Source of the DNA: Candidatus Rokuibacteriota bacterium
GTDB lineage: Bacteria; Methylomirabilota; Methylomirabilia; Rokubacteriales; CSP1-6
Reading direction: 5' to 3'
NCBI GenBank assembly: GCA_016179165.1
Contig: JACORX010000011.1
Span: 1-31,306 of the forward strand
Length of the DNA stretch: 31,306 nt
Of the stretch, positions 15,337 through 23,535 are shown in pieces (position 1 is the first letter of the stretch; each line of letters begins with the position of its first letter). The notes under the pieces were generated by a model. The model ran no database searches. It saw only the letters and a list, made by a program, of their open reading frames with translations, and was not told where the DNA came from. The position numbers and the translations under genes are program-made.

Positions 15337-16376
15337 CGAGCCATCATCTCGCGGTACAGCCGCTCGTATGCGTCCACGATGGCCCCGTCGCTGAAGCGCC
15401 GCTCGGCCTCGTCGCGGCAGCGGTGGCGGTCGATCCGGTCGAGCTGGCCCACCAGGTCGGCCATCTCCTCGGCGGTGTCGCAGAGGAAGCCCGTCTTGCC
15501 GTGCTCGATCCCCTCCGGCACGCCGCCTCGCCGGAACGCGATGGCGGGCGTGCCGCAGGCCAGCGCCTCGGGCAGGACGACAGGGAACGGCTCCTCCCAC
15601 TCGATCGGCAGCAGCAGGGCTGCCGCCGATCCGAGGAGCACATCCTTCTGCGCGTCGTCCACCGGTCCAATGTAGCGGACGAGGCTGCCGTCGATCTGCG
15701 GTGCCAGCTCGCGCTCGAAGTACTCGCGCTCGGCCGGCAGCGGCGAAACCGTGCCGGCGATCGTGAGACGGCGGCCGAGCCGCCGCGCCACCGAGATGGC
15801 GGTATGCGCCCCCTTGCACCGCTCGAGCCTGCTCAGGAAGACGAGGGGCGCCGTCGCCGCGTCCACGTCCGTGCGCGCGGTGTAGCGGTCCACCGGGGCG
15901 CAGTTGTACACGACGCTCCAGTCACCGCCTCCCGGCAGACCCGTGTCGCGGATCGCCGCGCTCACGGCCGTGTAGCGAAGGCGCGTGGCGCCCAGCGCGC
16001 GCGCGATCCGCATGTTGCGCGGGTTCACCGGGCGCATGTACGTGTGCACCTTGGGCAGGTCCCGCCGGAGGACCGGGGCCAAGTAGGCGAGGCGGCCGAA
16101 ATTGTGGACGAGATCGAACCGGCCCGGCCGGCGCCAGAAGCGGGCCGCCAGCGTCGCCAGGTTGCGCGCGTTGCTCCAGCGCGTCCATTCGCCCTCGTGC
16201 CCGAATGGCTCTACCAGTCCCGGCACGTGCGATCCCGGCGCCGCCCACAGCGTCACGTCGTGACCACGGCGCGAGAGCCCGGCGGCTACGTCGGCGATGA
16301 CGCGCTCGATGCCGCCGTAGTGCCGCGGGGGCACCGGAATCACGGGATCCATGAGAAGGAGGATCCTGAGGGTCAC
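15333..16376 (-). CDS. GT4 glycosyltransferase
   Basis: A 347-residue GT-B enzyme. It opens VTLRILLLMDPVIPVPPRHY and continues GGIERVIADVAAGLSRRGHDV, a GG-x-E-R pattern of GT4 donor-loop regions; VHNFGRLAYL and YTAVSAAIRD lie in the acceptor domain. The donor domain has FLSRLERCKGAH, and EEPFPVVLPEALACGTPAI, which contains the E-x7-E motif, then GKTGFLCDT. The GTG start at 16376 overlaps the upstream stop (GTGA); the stop overlaps the ATG of the decayed methyltransferase. Likely one glycosyl transfer step at the inner membrane. Confidence 0.9.
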   Translation of the reverse strand: MTLRILLLMDPVIPVPPRHYGGIERVIADVAAGLSRRGHDVTLWAAPGSHVPGLVEPFGHEGEWTRWSNARNLATLAARFWRRPGRFDLVHNFGRLAYLAPVLRRDLPKVHTYMRPVNPRNMRIARALGATRLRYTAVSAAIRDTGLPGGGDWSVVYNCAPVDRYTARTDVDAATAPLVFLSRLERCKGAHTAISVARRLGRRLTIAGTVSPLPAEREYFERELAPQIDGSLVRYIGPVDDAQKDVLLGSAAALLLPIEWEEPFPVVLPEALACGTPAIAFRRGGVPEGIEHGKTGFLCDTAEEMADLVGQLDRIDRHRCRDEAERRFSDGAIVDAYERLYREMMAR

Positions 16377-17626
16377 GGCAGGGCCCCCTCGACCGCCTCC
16401 AACAGGGCTCCGCGCTCGGCCGGGTGCTCCCAGTGCCACCGGCGACCGGCCGCGCGCCAGGCCGCTGCCTTCGCGGCTGCGAGAGCCGTTTTGTCTTCCG
16501 CCCAGCGCCGGAGCCCGGACGCGAGAGCGCCCACGTCACCCGGACGGTAGGAGAGAGCGCCCTCGCCCAGGTCGACCGCGAGCGGCCGCTGGCCGGTGGT
16601 GTCGGTCAGGACCACCGCGAGACCGGCCAACAGGTAGGTATAGGGCTTGTTCGGGGAGCAGAGATCGCGGTTGAGGACATGCGGCGACTCGACCGCGAGC
16701 CCGACGTCATAGCCGGCGCACAGGGCGACCATTGCATCGGGCGGGCCTGGAGCGTGGACCACAAGCTTGAGGAGCGGCGCCCGGCTCTCGGCGAGCCGCT
16801 CGATCTCTCGCAGGTATAGGGCATCGCCTCGACCGCGCAGGTGGAGCTCACCGGGAACCGCCGCCATTCCCATGGCCTGCACCACGTCCTCGAGGCCGCG
16901 CCTCGGTCCGATGGTCTGGCTGAACCAGTAGAGCCGCAGCCCCTCGCCCGGGCTCGGTTCGAGGACCGGCGGGTCGGACGGAAGCGGAAAGGTATTGTGG
17001 ACTACCCGCGCCCGCACGGCGTAGCGCTCGGCGTAGGCCGCGGCGATGGCCTCGCTCGACGTCGTCAGGAAGCGGGCCCGGGGCAGAACATCACGCAGGA
17101 TTCGGTCGGCGAGCGCGTGGGCGACGTCTGCTCCGGGACCGGCAGCGTGCTCGGCCGGGTGGAAGTCCTCGAGGTCGAGCCCGAATGGCACGCCCGTGCG
17201 GCTCCCGGCCTCGGCGGCCGCCGCGAGTGCCCCAGTGGTCCCGCCGTAGAAGAGTTCCGCGGGCTCGGCCAGGGCCGCCGCGACGATCTCAGTGTGCGCC
17301 CGGCTGTACGCGCGCGCCCCGAGCGCCAGTGGCAGCCGGGCCGATCCCGAAAGGCCCGCGGCCGCCGCAGCCGCCCGGCGGCGCGCGCCGGTCCAGGTGT
17401 AGGCGATCGCCGCGCCGCGGCGCCGATAATCCACGGGCGTCCAGGTCCAGGCTCCCTGCCGGCGCCGCAGCACGTCCCGGTCCGCCTCATCGGCCCATGC
17501 CATGTGCCGCGTGCTTACTAGGCGCACGCGGTGGCCGTGCGCGGCCAGCGCATCGGCCGCCTTGAGCATCCGCGGGCATGTCGCCAGATGCCCCGCCGTC
17601 ACCACGCAGATCCGCGCGGTGCTCAT
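16373..17626 (-). CDS. GT4-like glycosyltransferase
   Basis: A 417-residue GT-B-type protein. It begins ARICVVTAGHLATCPRMLKAADAL, a pattern found in a divergent GT4 branch, with FGLDLEDFHPAEH in the acceptor domain (the D-x-E-D-F segment is typical) and FLTTSSEAIAAAY. The donor side has LYWFSQTIGPRRGLEDV and, in place of a classical E-x7-E, SPNKPYTYLLAGLAVVLTDT. Ala-rich stretches (TGARRRAAAAAAG) suggest a loop region. The ATG at 17626 forms ATGA with the preceding stop; the large open frame beyond it runs inside the neighbouring gene and is not coding. Specificity unknown. Confidence 0.85.
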   Translation of the reverse strand: MSTARICVVTAGHLATCPRMLKAADALAAHGHRVRLVSTRHMAWADEADRDVLRRRQGAWTWTPVDYRRRGAAIAYTWTGARRRAAAAAAGLSGSARLPLALGARAYSRAHTEIVAAALAEPAELFYGGTTGALAAAAEAGSRTGVPFGLDLEDFHPAEHAAGPGADVAHALADRILRDVLPRARFLTTSSEAIAAAYAERYAVRARVVHNTFPLPSDPPVLEPSPGEGLRLYWFSQTIGPRRGLEDVVQAMGMAAVPGELHLRGRGDALYLREIERLAESRAPLLKLVVHAPGPPDAMVALCAGYDVGLAVESPHVLNRDLCSPNKPYTYLLAGLAVVLTDTTGQRPLAVDLGEGALSYRPGDVGALASGLRRWAEDKTALAAAKAAAWRAAGRRWHWEHPAERGALLEAVEGALP

Positions 17627-18948
17627 GGCGCGTACAGCGCTTCGTAGTCCGCAGCGATCTCGTCCATGGTCCTGACCTTCGGCAAGGCCAGCCGCCAGCG
17701 GTCCACGGTGCCCGCGGGGTCCCGGACGATCTCGGCCAGGACCTCCGACAGAGCCCGCCAGTCGCCGGGCGGCACCAGCCGGCCGTTGATCCCGTCCCGC
17801 ACGATCTCGGCCAGGCCGCCGATCCTGCTGCCGATCACCGGTGTCCCCACCGCCTGGGCCTCCATTGCGACGGTGGGACCGCCCTCGAGAAAGAGAGATG
17901 GGCAGCAGAGGACGTCGTACGTCGCGAGAGCGTCGAGCGCCTCCGATGGCGCGACTGCCGGGGCGAACTCGATCCTCGGATCTCCTGCGCTCAACGCCTG
18001 CAAGACCTTCACGTACACCCGCTCCGCTTCGGTCCGCACCGGTCCGCGCAATTCCAGCCGGAAGGAAATGTCTCGGGGCAGGCTCGTCACGGAGCGCACA
18101 AGATCGCCGATGCCCTTGATCGTGTCGAAACGCCCCATGTAGCCGACCCGGATTGGAGTGCGCGTCGGCCGCTCGTCCGGTCCGGGCTTCGCGGCAATCT
18201 TGTGGTGCGACATGCCGAGCCGGTTGAGGACCAGCTTCTCCCGGGGAGCACCGTTGGCGGCAACCACCTCGAACGCCCACTCGGTGAGCACCACGAACTT
18301 CTCGGTGATCTCCAACATCTCGCGCTGCATGAGCTGGTTGTGCGCGATGAGCTCGCTCATCCCGAGCGCCGTTCCGATCCTTCCAGGTAGTGCCCGCGCC
18401 ACCCTGCCGAGGTTCGGCGGCACCGCACCAACGGCCAGCGCGAGCGGCTTGGGCACACCGCGGTGGTGGAGCGCGCAGGCGGCACACTTACCGGGGCTGC
18501 AGATGCCATCGCAGAGCCTCTCGCCCCAGCGCATCATGGTTCCGCGCTGGCAGATCCAGCCGAGGCTCCCGCAGTGGTCCGTGACGAACAACCGCGCGCC
18601 CACAGCCCGCGCCGCCTTGAGCTCGGCCAGCCCGAGGCCGGTCACGAACGTGTGGGCATGCACGATATCGGGCCGCTGACGGGCGAGCCACGCATGAAAG
18701 CGGTCGGCACCGCGCGCCACGACCCTGCCCTGGCTCTCGGCGCGCGTGGGCGCGTCCGGAACGGGATACCGGTAGACGCTGACGCCCTCGTGGTCGTACG
18801 TTCGCTCGGCGCCACCGGTCGGGTCGGGGACCGCGATGGTCACGTCCTGCCCGGCCGCACGAAGGCGCTGGGAGAGACCGGCCACGTAGACTTCGCTCCC
18901 CCCCAGGCTCTCGGGATAGTACCAGCCGACCGCCTGGACGATCTTCAC
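17623..18948 (-). CDS. GT4 glycosyltransferase with cysteine-rich insert
   Basis: A 441-residue GT4 enzyme. Its N-terminus VKIVQAVGWYYPESLGGSEV has the GG-x-E-V nucleotide-sugar loop, followed by DIVHAHTFVTG. A six-cysteine segment (Cys 126, 133, 146, 150, 155, 158; GWICQRGTMMRWGERLCDG and CSPGKCAAC) lies between the acceptor-domain strands; related enzymes carry similar Cys-rich segments, probably binding a metal. The donor domain has GYMGRFDTIKGI and EGGPTVAMEAQAVGTPVIGS with an intact E-x7-E. The GTG at 18948 overlaps the stop of the small frame before it (GTGA). Confidence 0.9.
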   Translation of the reverse strand: MKIVQAVGWYYPESLGGSEVYVAGLSQRLRAAGQDVTIAVPDPTGGAERTYDHEGVSVYRYPVPDAPTRAESQGRVVARGADRFHAWLARQRPDIVHAHTFVTGLGLAELKAARAVGARLFVTDHCGSLGWICQRGTMMRWGERLCDGICSPGKCAACALHHRGVPKPLALAVGAVPPNLGRVARALPGRIGTALGMSELIAHNQLMQREMLEITEKFVVLTEWAFEVVAANGAPREKLVLNRLGMSHHKIAAKPGPDERPTRTPIRVGYMGRFDTIKGIGDLVRSVTSLPRDISFRLELRGPVRTEAERVYVKVLQALSAGDPRIEFAPAVAPSEALDALATYDVLCCPSLFLEGGPTVAMEAQAVGTPVIGSRIGGLAEIVRDGINGRLVPPGDWRALSEVLAEIVRDPAGTVDRWRLALPKVRTMDEIAADYEALYAP

Positions 18949-19130
18949 GGACGTGGCACCGCGATCAATGCGAACAGACCACCCTTCCCCAAAGCGTCGC
19001 GGGCGGCGTCTAGGACGTGCCGGCACCCGGGTTCTCTGAGCCGGTCGGCGGCGAACCTATATCGCTGGATGTGGTTGGCGTAGTACGCGGCCCATTCCGC
19101 CGTGTCGGGCGCGATGCGTTCGGAGGCCAT
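18945..19130 (-). pseudogene. 61-residue mini-ORF: methyltransferase reduced by in-frame deletion
   Basis: The translated frame starts MASERIAPDTAEWAAYYANH, then IQRYRFAADRL and HVLDAA, which closely resembles the start of a class I methyltransferase up to the first half of SAM motif I (VLDxACGxGxG). Where the glycine-rich loop should follow, the text jumps to RDALGKGGLFALIAVPRP, similar to the motif III strand (LxPGGLFxLxxP), and ends. A full protein would be 200 residues or more. Unlike the remnant near 15.2 kb this one is still a continuous frame, with an ATG 9 bases after one gene and a TGA overlapping the next GTG (GTGA). It cannot bind SAM as it stands. It might be kept only to couple translation, or may be freshly decayed. 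Confidence 0.6.
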
Positions 19131-19139
19131 GACGATCGC

Positions 19140-20096
19140 TTAGCCTTCTCGCCCAACGGCCCTGGCCGGCAGCGTGACGACGTACTCGCCGTCCCGGTCC
19201 AGCGGCGTCCCCGCGTGCGGCTCGCGAAGCGGTGGACGCAGATAGAGCGCCCAGTCCCGCCATCGGAGGCCCGCGTGCCGCAGTTGGGCGGCCGCCACAC
19301 CCCACCGCCTGGCGCGCACCTCGCGCCACGCACCTCGGGCCAGGGTGAACGCCCAGTTGCGCTTGGCCTGCTCTCGCTCGGCGGCTGTGAGCGGGCATTT
19401 CGCCGCGTTGAGCGCGAGCCACGCCGCCCCGGCCGCCACGGCGTATTCCCGTGCGGCGCGGTCCGTTTGAATCTCCTGTCCGGCATGCACGCGGTACCAG
19501 AAGAGGTCGGCCGGCATGAGCGCGACGCACACCTTGGCGCACGCCTCGAGCCAGAAGAGGTAGTCGGAGCCCACACCCGCGTCCGGGAAGCCCCCCAGCT
19601 CGGCGAACACAGTAGCCCTGAAGAGCGCGCCGGCGGGGCCGCACATGAACAGGCCGCTGCCGAGGAACTCGCGCTGATAGCTCATGCGTGGCGTCAGCAG
19701 CATAGGACAGGGTCCGCCGGGCCAGCTCGTTCGCGTCGACATGCCGAAGCCGGCCCCGGGCGCAGCGCGGAGCATGCCCACCATGGTCTCTAGGCAGTGC
19801 GGGTACATGAGGTCGTCGGAATCGTGGTACTTGAGGAACGCTCCGCGCGCGAGGGCCGCCGCGCGATTTCGGTTCGGGTAGTCCCCGAGATTTCGATCGT
19901 TGACGACCACGCGCACCCTCGGGTCGGGCTCGTAGCTGCGTGCGATGTCCACCGTCCGGTCCCCGGATCGATCGTCCACGACAATCAGCTCGAAGTCGCC
20001 GAACGTCTGGGCCAGCACGCTCTCGATGGCGAGGGCGATGTGCGGCTCGCGGTTGAAGGCGGTCATCAGCACGCTGACTGCGGGAGGCGCGCTCAT
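19140..20096 (-). CDS. GT2 (GT-A fold) glycosyltransferase
   Basis: A 318-residue family 2 glycosyltransferase. VSVLMTAFNREPHIALAIESV opens the GT-A fold, ELIVVDDRSGDRTVDIA binds the nucleotide, and YHDSDDLMYP (about 90-99) carries the metal-binding D-x-D-type acidic cluster. GSGLFMCGPAGALFRATVF and GVGSDYLFWLEAC complete the active-site face, with an acidic residue for base catalysis. The C-terminal ~110 residues are Ala/Arg-rich helices, probably membrane- or partner-facing. ATG at 20096 overlaps the previous stop (ATGA). Adds one sugar, with inversion by family convention. Confidence 0.92.
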   Translation of the reverse strand: MSAPPAVSVLMTAFNREPHIALAIESVLAQTFGDFELIVVDDRSGDRTVDIARSYEPDPRVRVVVNDRNLGDYPNRNRAAALARGAFLKYHDSDDLMYPHCLETMVGMLRAAPGAGFGMSTRTSWPGGPCPMLLTPRMSYQREFLGSGLFMCGPAGALFRATVFAELGGFPDAGVGSDYLFWLEACAKVCVALMPADLFWYRVHAGQEIQTDRAAREYAVAAGAAWLALNAAKCPLTAAEREQAKRNWAFTLARGAWREVRARRWGVAAAQLRHAGLRWRDWALYLRPPLREPHAGTPLDRDGEYVVTLPARAVGREG

Positions 20097-21298
20097 GCCG
20101 TTGCCGAAGTCGGTGCACACCGGCGCCATGACCGGCGCACCGTGCGCACCGCGCGCACGAGCGTGTTGGGAAGCCAGGGCGAGTCGAGCCGGCTGCCGTA
20201 GGAGAGATGGAACCGCGCGGGCTTCGGACGGCCCAGCTCCCGCCAGCGGGCATACAACGCCTGGTAGTCGGCGGCGCGCTCCCGTATATCGAACCGGTCC
20301 GCCACGGTACGCCGCGCCGCCCGGCTCATCGCTTCGAGCCGCTCGCGGTCTCGGGCGAGCGCGGCGATGGCGTCGGCGAAGCCGGCGATGTCGCCGACCG
20401 GCGGCCGGTAGCCGGTGACGCCGGGCTCCACGACCTCCGGGATGCCGCTCAGGAGGTCGCTCACCACCGGCACCATGCCGGCGGCGCCGGCCTCGAGGAG
20501 CGCCACCGGCAGGCCTTCCGAGCGCGACGGCATCACGAGCACGTCGTGCTCTCGGTAGAGCGCGAGCACCCGGTTCATGGGCTGGAGGCCCGTCCAGCGC
20601 GCGGGCGCATGCGCGCCCCACCGGCGCTGGAGCTCCGCCTCGTCAGGCCCGACGCCCTGGAGCGTCCACGTCACGGCGACGCCCAGCTCCCGGAGCCGCG
20701 CGTCGATGGCGGGCAGGTCGAAGATGCCCTTCTCGCGGTTCATGCGTCCGACGTAGAGCAGGCGGAGCGGCCCCGCGGCCGGAGCGCGGCAGGCCGACGG
20801 GATCGCGACGCCGTACGGCAGGTTGAAGATCGTGTCGCGCCGATGCGGCAGCCGGGCCGCCAGCTGGTCGTGCATCCGCCGCGTGTACGTCACGAAGCAG
20901 TCGATCAGCGGCTCGTGCCGCTCCGCCAGGTCGTAGTAGTAGTCGAAGTCGCCGTGCGTGATGCTCACGACGGTCCGGTCTCCTGGGTGCACGGCGAGCA
21001 TCGCCAGCTCGAGCCAATCGTTGGCCACGAGCACGCCGGGGCCTGACGGGACGGCCCGGGCCAGGCGCCGGAGCACGCTGTAGAGGTTCTCGACGGGCAG
21101 GCTGTACTCGACGCGGCGTTGGGCGTCCGCCGCCAGCGTGCCGTCGAACGGCGTGTCGTTCTCAAGGTGGTTGCGCGTGAGGATGGCGCAGTGCCGAAAG
21201 CCGTCGCGGCGCCGGTGGGCCAGGAGGTTGTCGACGAAATTCAGCACGCCGCCGATCTTCCCCGGCAGGACGTAGACCACGCTGGGCGCGCCGCTCAT
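20093..21298 (-). CDS. GT4 glycosyltransferase
   Basis: A 401-residue GT-B enzyme. The first strand VVYVLPGKIGGVLNFVDNLL shows the GG loop, then VVSITHGDFDYYYDL (a histidine-glycine-aspartate acceptor segment), LPYGVAIPS, LLYVGRMNREKGIFDL, and SEGLPVALLEAGAAGMVPVV with a complete E-x7-E. An Arg-rich tail after residue 360 (RFHLSYGSRLDSPWLPNTLV and following) is longer than in many relatives. ATG at 21298 forms ATGA with the epimerase stop. Confidence 0.92.
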   Translation of the reverse strand: MSGAPSVVYVLPGKIGGVLNFVDNLLAHRRRDGFRHCAILTRNHLENDTPFDGTLAADAQRRVEYSLPVENLYSVLRRLARAVPSGPGVLVANDWLELAMLAVHPGDRTVVSITHGDFDYYYDLAERHEPLIDCFVTYTRRMHDQLAARLPHRRDTIFNLPYGVAIPSACRAPAAGPLRLLYVGRMNREKGIFDLPAIDARLRELGVAVTWTLQGVGPDEAELQRRWGAHAPARWTGLQPMNRVLALYREHDVLVMPSRSEGLPVALLEAGAAGMVPVVSDLLSGIPEVVEPGVTGYRPPVGDIAGFADAIAALARDRERLEAMSRAARRTVADRFDIRERAADYQALYARWRELGRPKPARFHLSYGSRLDSPWLPNTLVRAVRTVRRSWRRCAPTSATA

Positions 21299-22218
21299 CG
21301 CGCCCTCGCGGGCCGCGTGCCGGCGCCGGCCCCGAGCCACGCGATGGTCCTGCGCAGCCCTTCGTCCAGAGGAACCTGGGGCTCCCAGCCGATCCCGCGG
21401 ATCTTCGAGATGTCCGCGTACCACTTGGGCGTATCACCGGGAAAGGACCGGCCCGTCGGGGCCAGCATGATCGACGAATGGCCCATCAGGGTCGCGATCG
21501 CGCGCGCCAGGTCCAGAAGCCGGACCGGCGCGCCGGAAGCCAGGTTGTAGTCCTCTCCGGGCTTCCCGTTCGTGGCGATGGCGGTCAACCCGCGCGCCGC
21601 GTCCTCGACGTACAGGAAGTCGCGGACCTGGTTGCCGTCGCCCAAGATCTCGATCCTGGCCGGATTCGCCTGGATCTTCCGGATCAGGTCGTGGATCGCG
21701 AACCGGACCATGCCGATGCCGTAGACGTTGAACATGCGTGCCACCCGCACGTCCACACCGTAGCAGCGGTGGTACGCGGAGCAGTAGACTTCTCCCGCGA
21801 GCTTCCCGGCGGCGTAGGGCGACATGGGCCGCTGCAGGCCCGTCTCCGTCCAGGGCAGGTCGTTGCCCGCATCGAACACCGAGGCCGAGGAAGCGAAGAC
21901 GAATCGGCTCCCCCGCCCCCGCGCCGACTCCAGCGTCTCGAACAAGCCGCCTACGTTGTTGGTGAAGTCCATCCGCGGGTCCTCGACGGAGGTCCGGATG
22001 TCCGCCGAAGCGGCCAGGTGGAACACGACGGTTCGGTCGTCGAGGCGGGGGGTCAGAACGCCCGGGGTGGCTACGTCGAGGGTGAGGGATTCCGTCCCCA
22101 GCCCCTCGCACGGGACCTTGTCCACGGCCAGCACCTTCCACCCGGCACCGATGAGATGGGCGACGAGGTTCTTGCCGATGAAGCCGTTGGCGCCCGTGAC
22201 GACCGCCTTGCCGGTCAT
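21295..22218 (-). CDS. NAD-dependent epimerase/dehydratase (extended SDR), nucleotide-sugar enzyme
   Basis: A 307-residue extended SDR protein. It has the NAD motif TGANGFIG (8-15), AVDKVP at the adenosine-binding position, VFHLAASAD, the catalytic SSASVF (Ser 110-113) and YAAGK (Tyr135, Lys139), and a substrate domain with RMFNVYG and GDGNQVRDFLYVEDAARG. This layout fits UDP-glucose-4-epimerase-like or dTDP-glucose dehydratase-like enzymes; the exact reaction cannot be read off. It supplies a modified nucleotide sugar to the glycosyltransferases. ATG at 22218 overlaps the ATPase stop (ATGA). Confidence 0.93.
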   Translation of the reverse strand: MTGKAVVTGANGFIGKNLVAHLIGAGWKVLAVDKVPCEGLGTESLTLDVATPGVLTPRLDDRTVVFHLAASADIRTSVEDPRMDFTNNVGGLFETLESARGRGSRFVFASSASVFDAGNDLPWTETGLQRPMSPYAAGKLAGEVYCSAYHRCYGVDVRVARMFNVYGIGMVRFAIHDLIRKIQANPARIEILGDGNQVRDFLYVEDAARGLTAIATNGKPGEDYNLASGAPVRLLDLARAIATLMGHSSIMLAPTGRSFPGDTPKWYADISKIRGIGWEPQVPLDEGLRRTIAWLGAGAGTRPARAR

Positions 22219-23531
22219 GACGCTTCCCGGGCCGCGGGAGCGGCGCGCGACAGGACATCGGAACAACTCCACTCGGCCTTGCGGCAGATGAGGCCGCGGC
22301 TCGGGTGGAGATCGTACGGGCGCCACGGCTCCACGGGCGGAAGCACGCCGAACGCGAGCGCCTCGCTGATCTCGTCCACGTGCTGGAGGAACGGGATGCC
22401 CACGAAGACGTTGATCCCGTAGCGGCCGGGCACGAGCGTGGGCCCCGGCAGTCGAACGAGCACCCGGCAGGCGCGGGAGTCCGGAAGCGCCACGCCCGTG
22501 TCGTCGACGTTCATGAGGCTCAGGAGCGGCTGTCCGTCATCCGAGCAGACCACGAGCTCGACGACGAGACCGCGGAGGCTGCTCCCCGCGGCCGCCCCGC
22601 CCGCGACCTCGATCGTGACCTCCACCAGCAGGTCGGCGTCGCACGGCCTCGCGGCGACCGGCTCCTTGTCTTCATCGAGGATGCGCATGTTGGTCACACG
22701 AGCCCACCCCGTGCCGCGGCGGTCCCGGGGATTGAACCGCGCGCCCTCTTCCTGCTCTCGGCCCGGCCGCACGTACAGATCCGAGACGGCCGCCATCGGG
22801 CCGGCGGCCGCCACCCTGCCGCGCTCGAGCAGGAGGCCCCGCTCGCACAGACGCCGCATGGCCGCCATGTTGTGGCTCACAAATACCACCGTCCGTCCGC
22901 CCCGGGCGACCTCGTCCATCTTGCCCAGGCACTTCTTCTGGAACTCGAGGTCGCCGACGGCCATCACTTCGTCGACCAAGAGGATCTCGGTGGCTAGGTG
23001 GGCCGCGACGGCGAAGGCGAGCCGCATGTACATCCCGCTCGAGTAGCGCTTCACCGGGGTGTCGATGAAGGCCTCGACGCCCGCGAAGGCGATGATCTCG
23101 TCGAACTTCCGGTCGATCTCCGGCCGGCGCATCCCGAGGATGGTGCCGGTGAGATAGACGTTCTCCCGCCCCGTCAGGTCCCCGTGGAAGCCCGTGCCCA
23201 CCTCGAGCAGGCTGCCGACCCGGCCGCGCAGCTCGATGCGCCCGGTGGTCGGCGGCGTGATCCGGGAGATGATCTTGAGCGCCGTGCTCTTGTCGGCGCC
23301 GTTTCGGCCGATGATACCCAAAACCTCGCCCTGCTCCACGTCGAAGGACACGTCGCGAAGCGCCCAGAATTCCTCCTGCGCGGCCCGGGTGCCACGCTTT
23401 GCCGCGAGCCGGCGGAACGGAGAGGCGACCATGTCCACCAGCGCCTCCCGGAGATGGCCCGGGCGCTGGGCCGGCCCGCCGATGCGGTAGCGCTTGCCGA
23501 GCCCCTGGACGCGGAGGACGGGCGCGCTCAC
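22215..23531 (-). CDS. wzt: Polysaccharide ABC exporter ATPase, Wzt type, with altered Walker A
   Basis: A 438-residue protein: ATPase domain about 1-250, then a ~180-residue C-terminal domain of the Wzt kind that recognises the exported glycan. Signature YSSGM (163-167), Walker B LLVDE (184-188) and the switch His in FVSHN (220) are normal. The Walker A loop reads GRNGADKST (75-83) where the family has GRNGAGKST: the glycine before the lysine is Asp80, from a GAC codon instead of GGC. That glycine is close to invariant, so nucleotide binding would be expected to suffer, or the base is a sequencing error. The GTG start at 23531 lies four bases after the permease stop, with TGAGG just upstream. 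Works with the permease encoded before it. Confidence 0.93.
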   Translation of the reverse strand: MSAPVLRVQGLGKRYRIGGPAQRPGHLREALVDMVASPFRRLAAKRGTRAAQEEFWALRDVSFDVEQGEVLGIIGRNGADKSTALKIISRITPPTTGRIELRGRVGSLLEVGTGFHGDLTGRENVYLTGTILGMRRPEIDRKFDEIIAFAGVEAFIDTPVKRYSSGMYMRLAFAVAAHLATEILLVDEVMAVGDLEFQKKCLGKMDEVARGGRTVVFVSHNMAAMRRLCERGLLLERGRVAAAGPMAAVSDLYVRPGREQEEGARFNPRDRRGTGWARVTNMRILDEDKEPVAARPCDADLLVEVTIEVAGGAAAGSSLRGLVVELVVCSDDGQPLLSLMNVDDTGVALPDSRACRVLVRLPGPTLVPGRYGINVFVGIPFLQHVDEISEALAFGVLPPVEPWRPYDLHPSRGLICRKAEWSCSDVLSRAAPAAREAS

Positions 23532-23535
23532 GGCC

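Noticed and set aside
14973..16550. A 525-codon open frame on the plus strand
   Set aside because: Antisense to the FkbM gene and two other genes, crosses their boundaries, and shows no domain.
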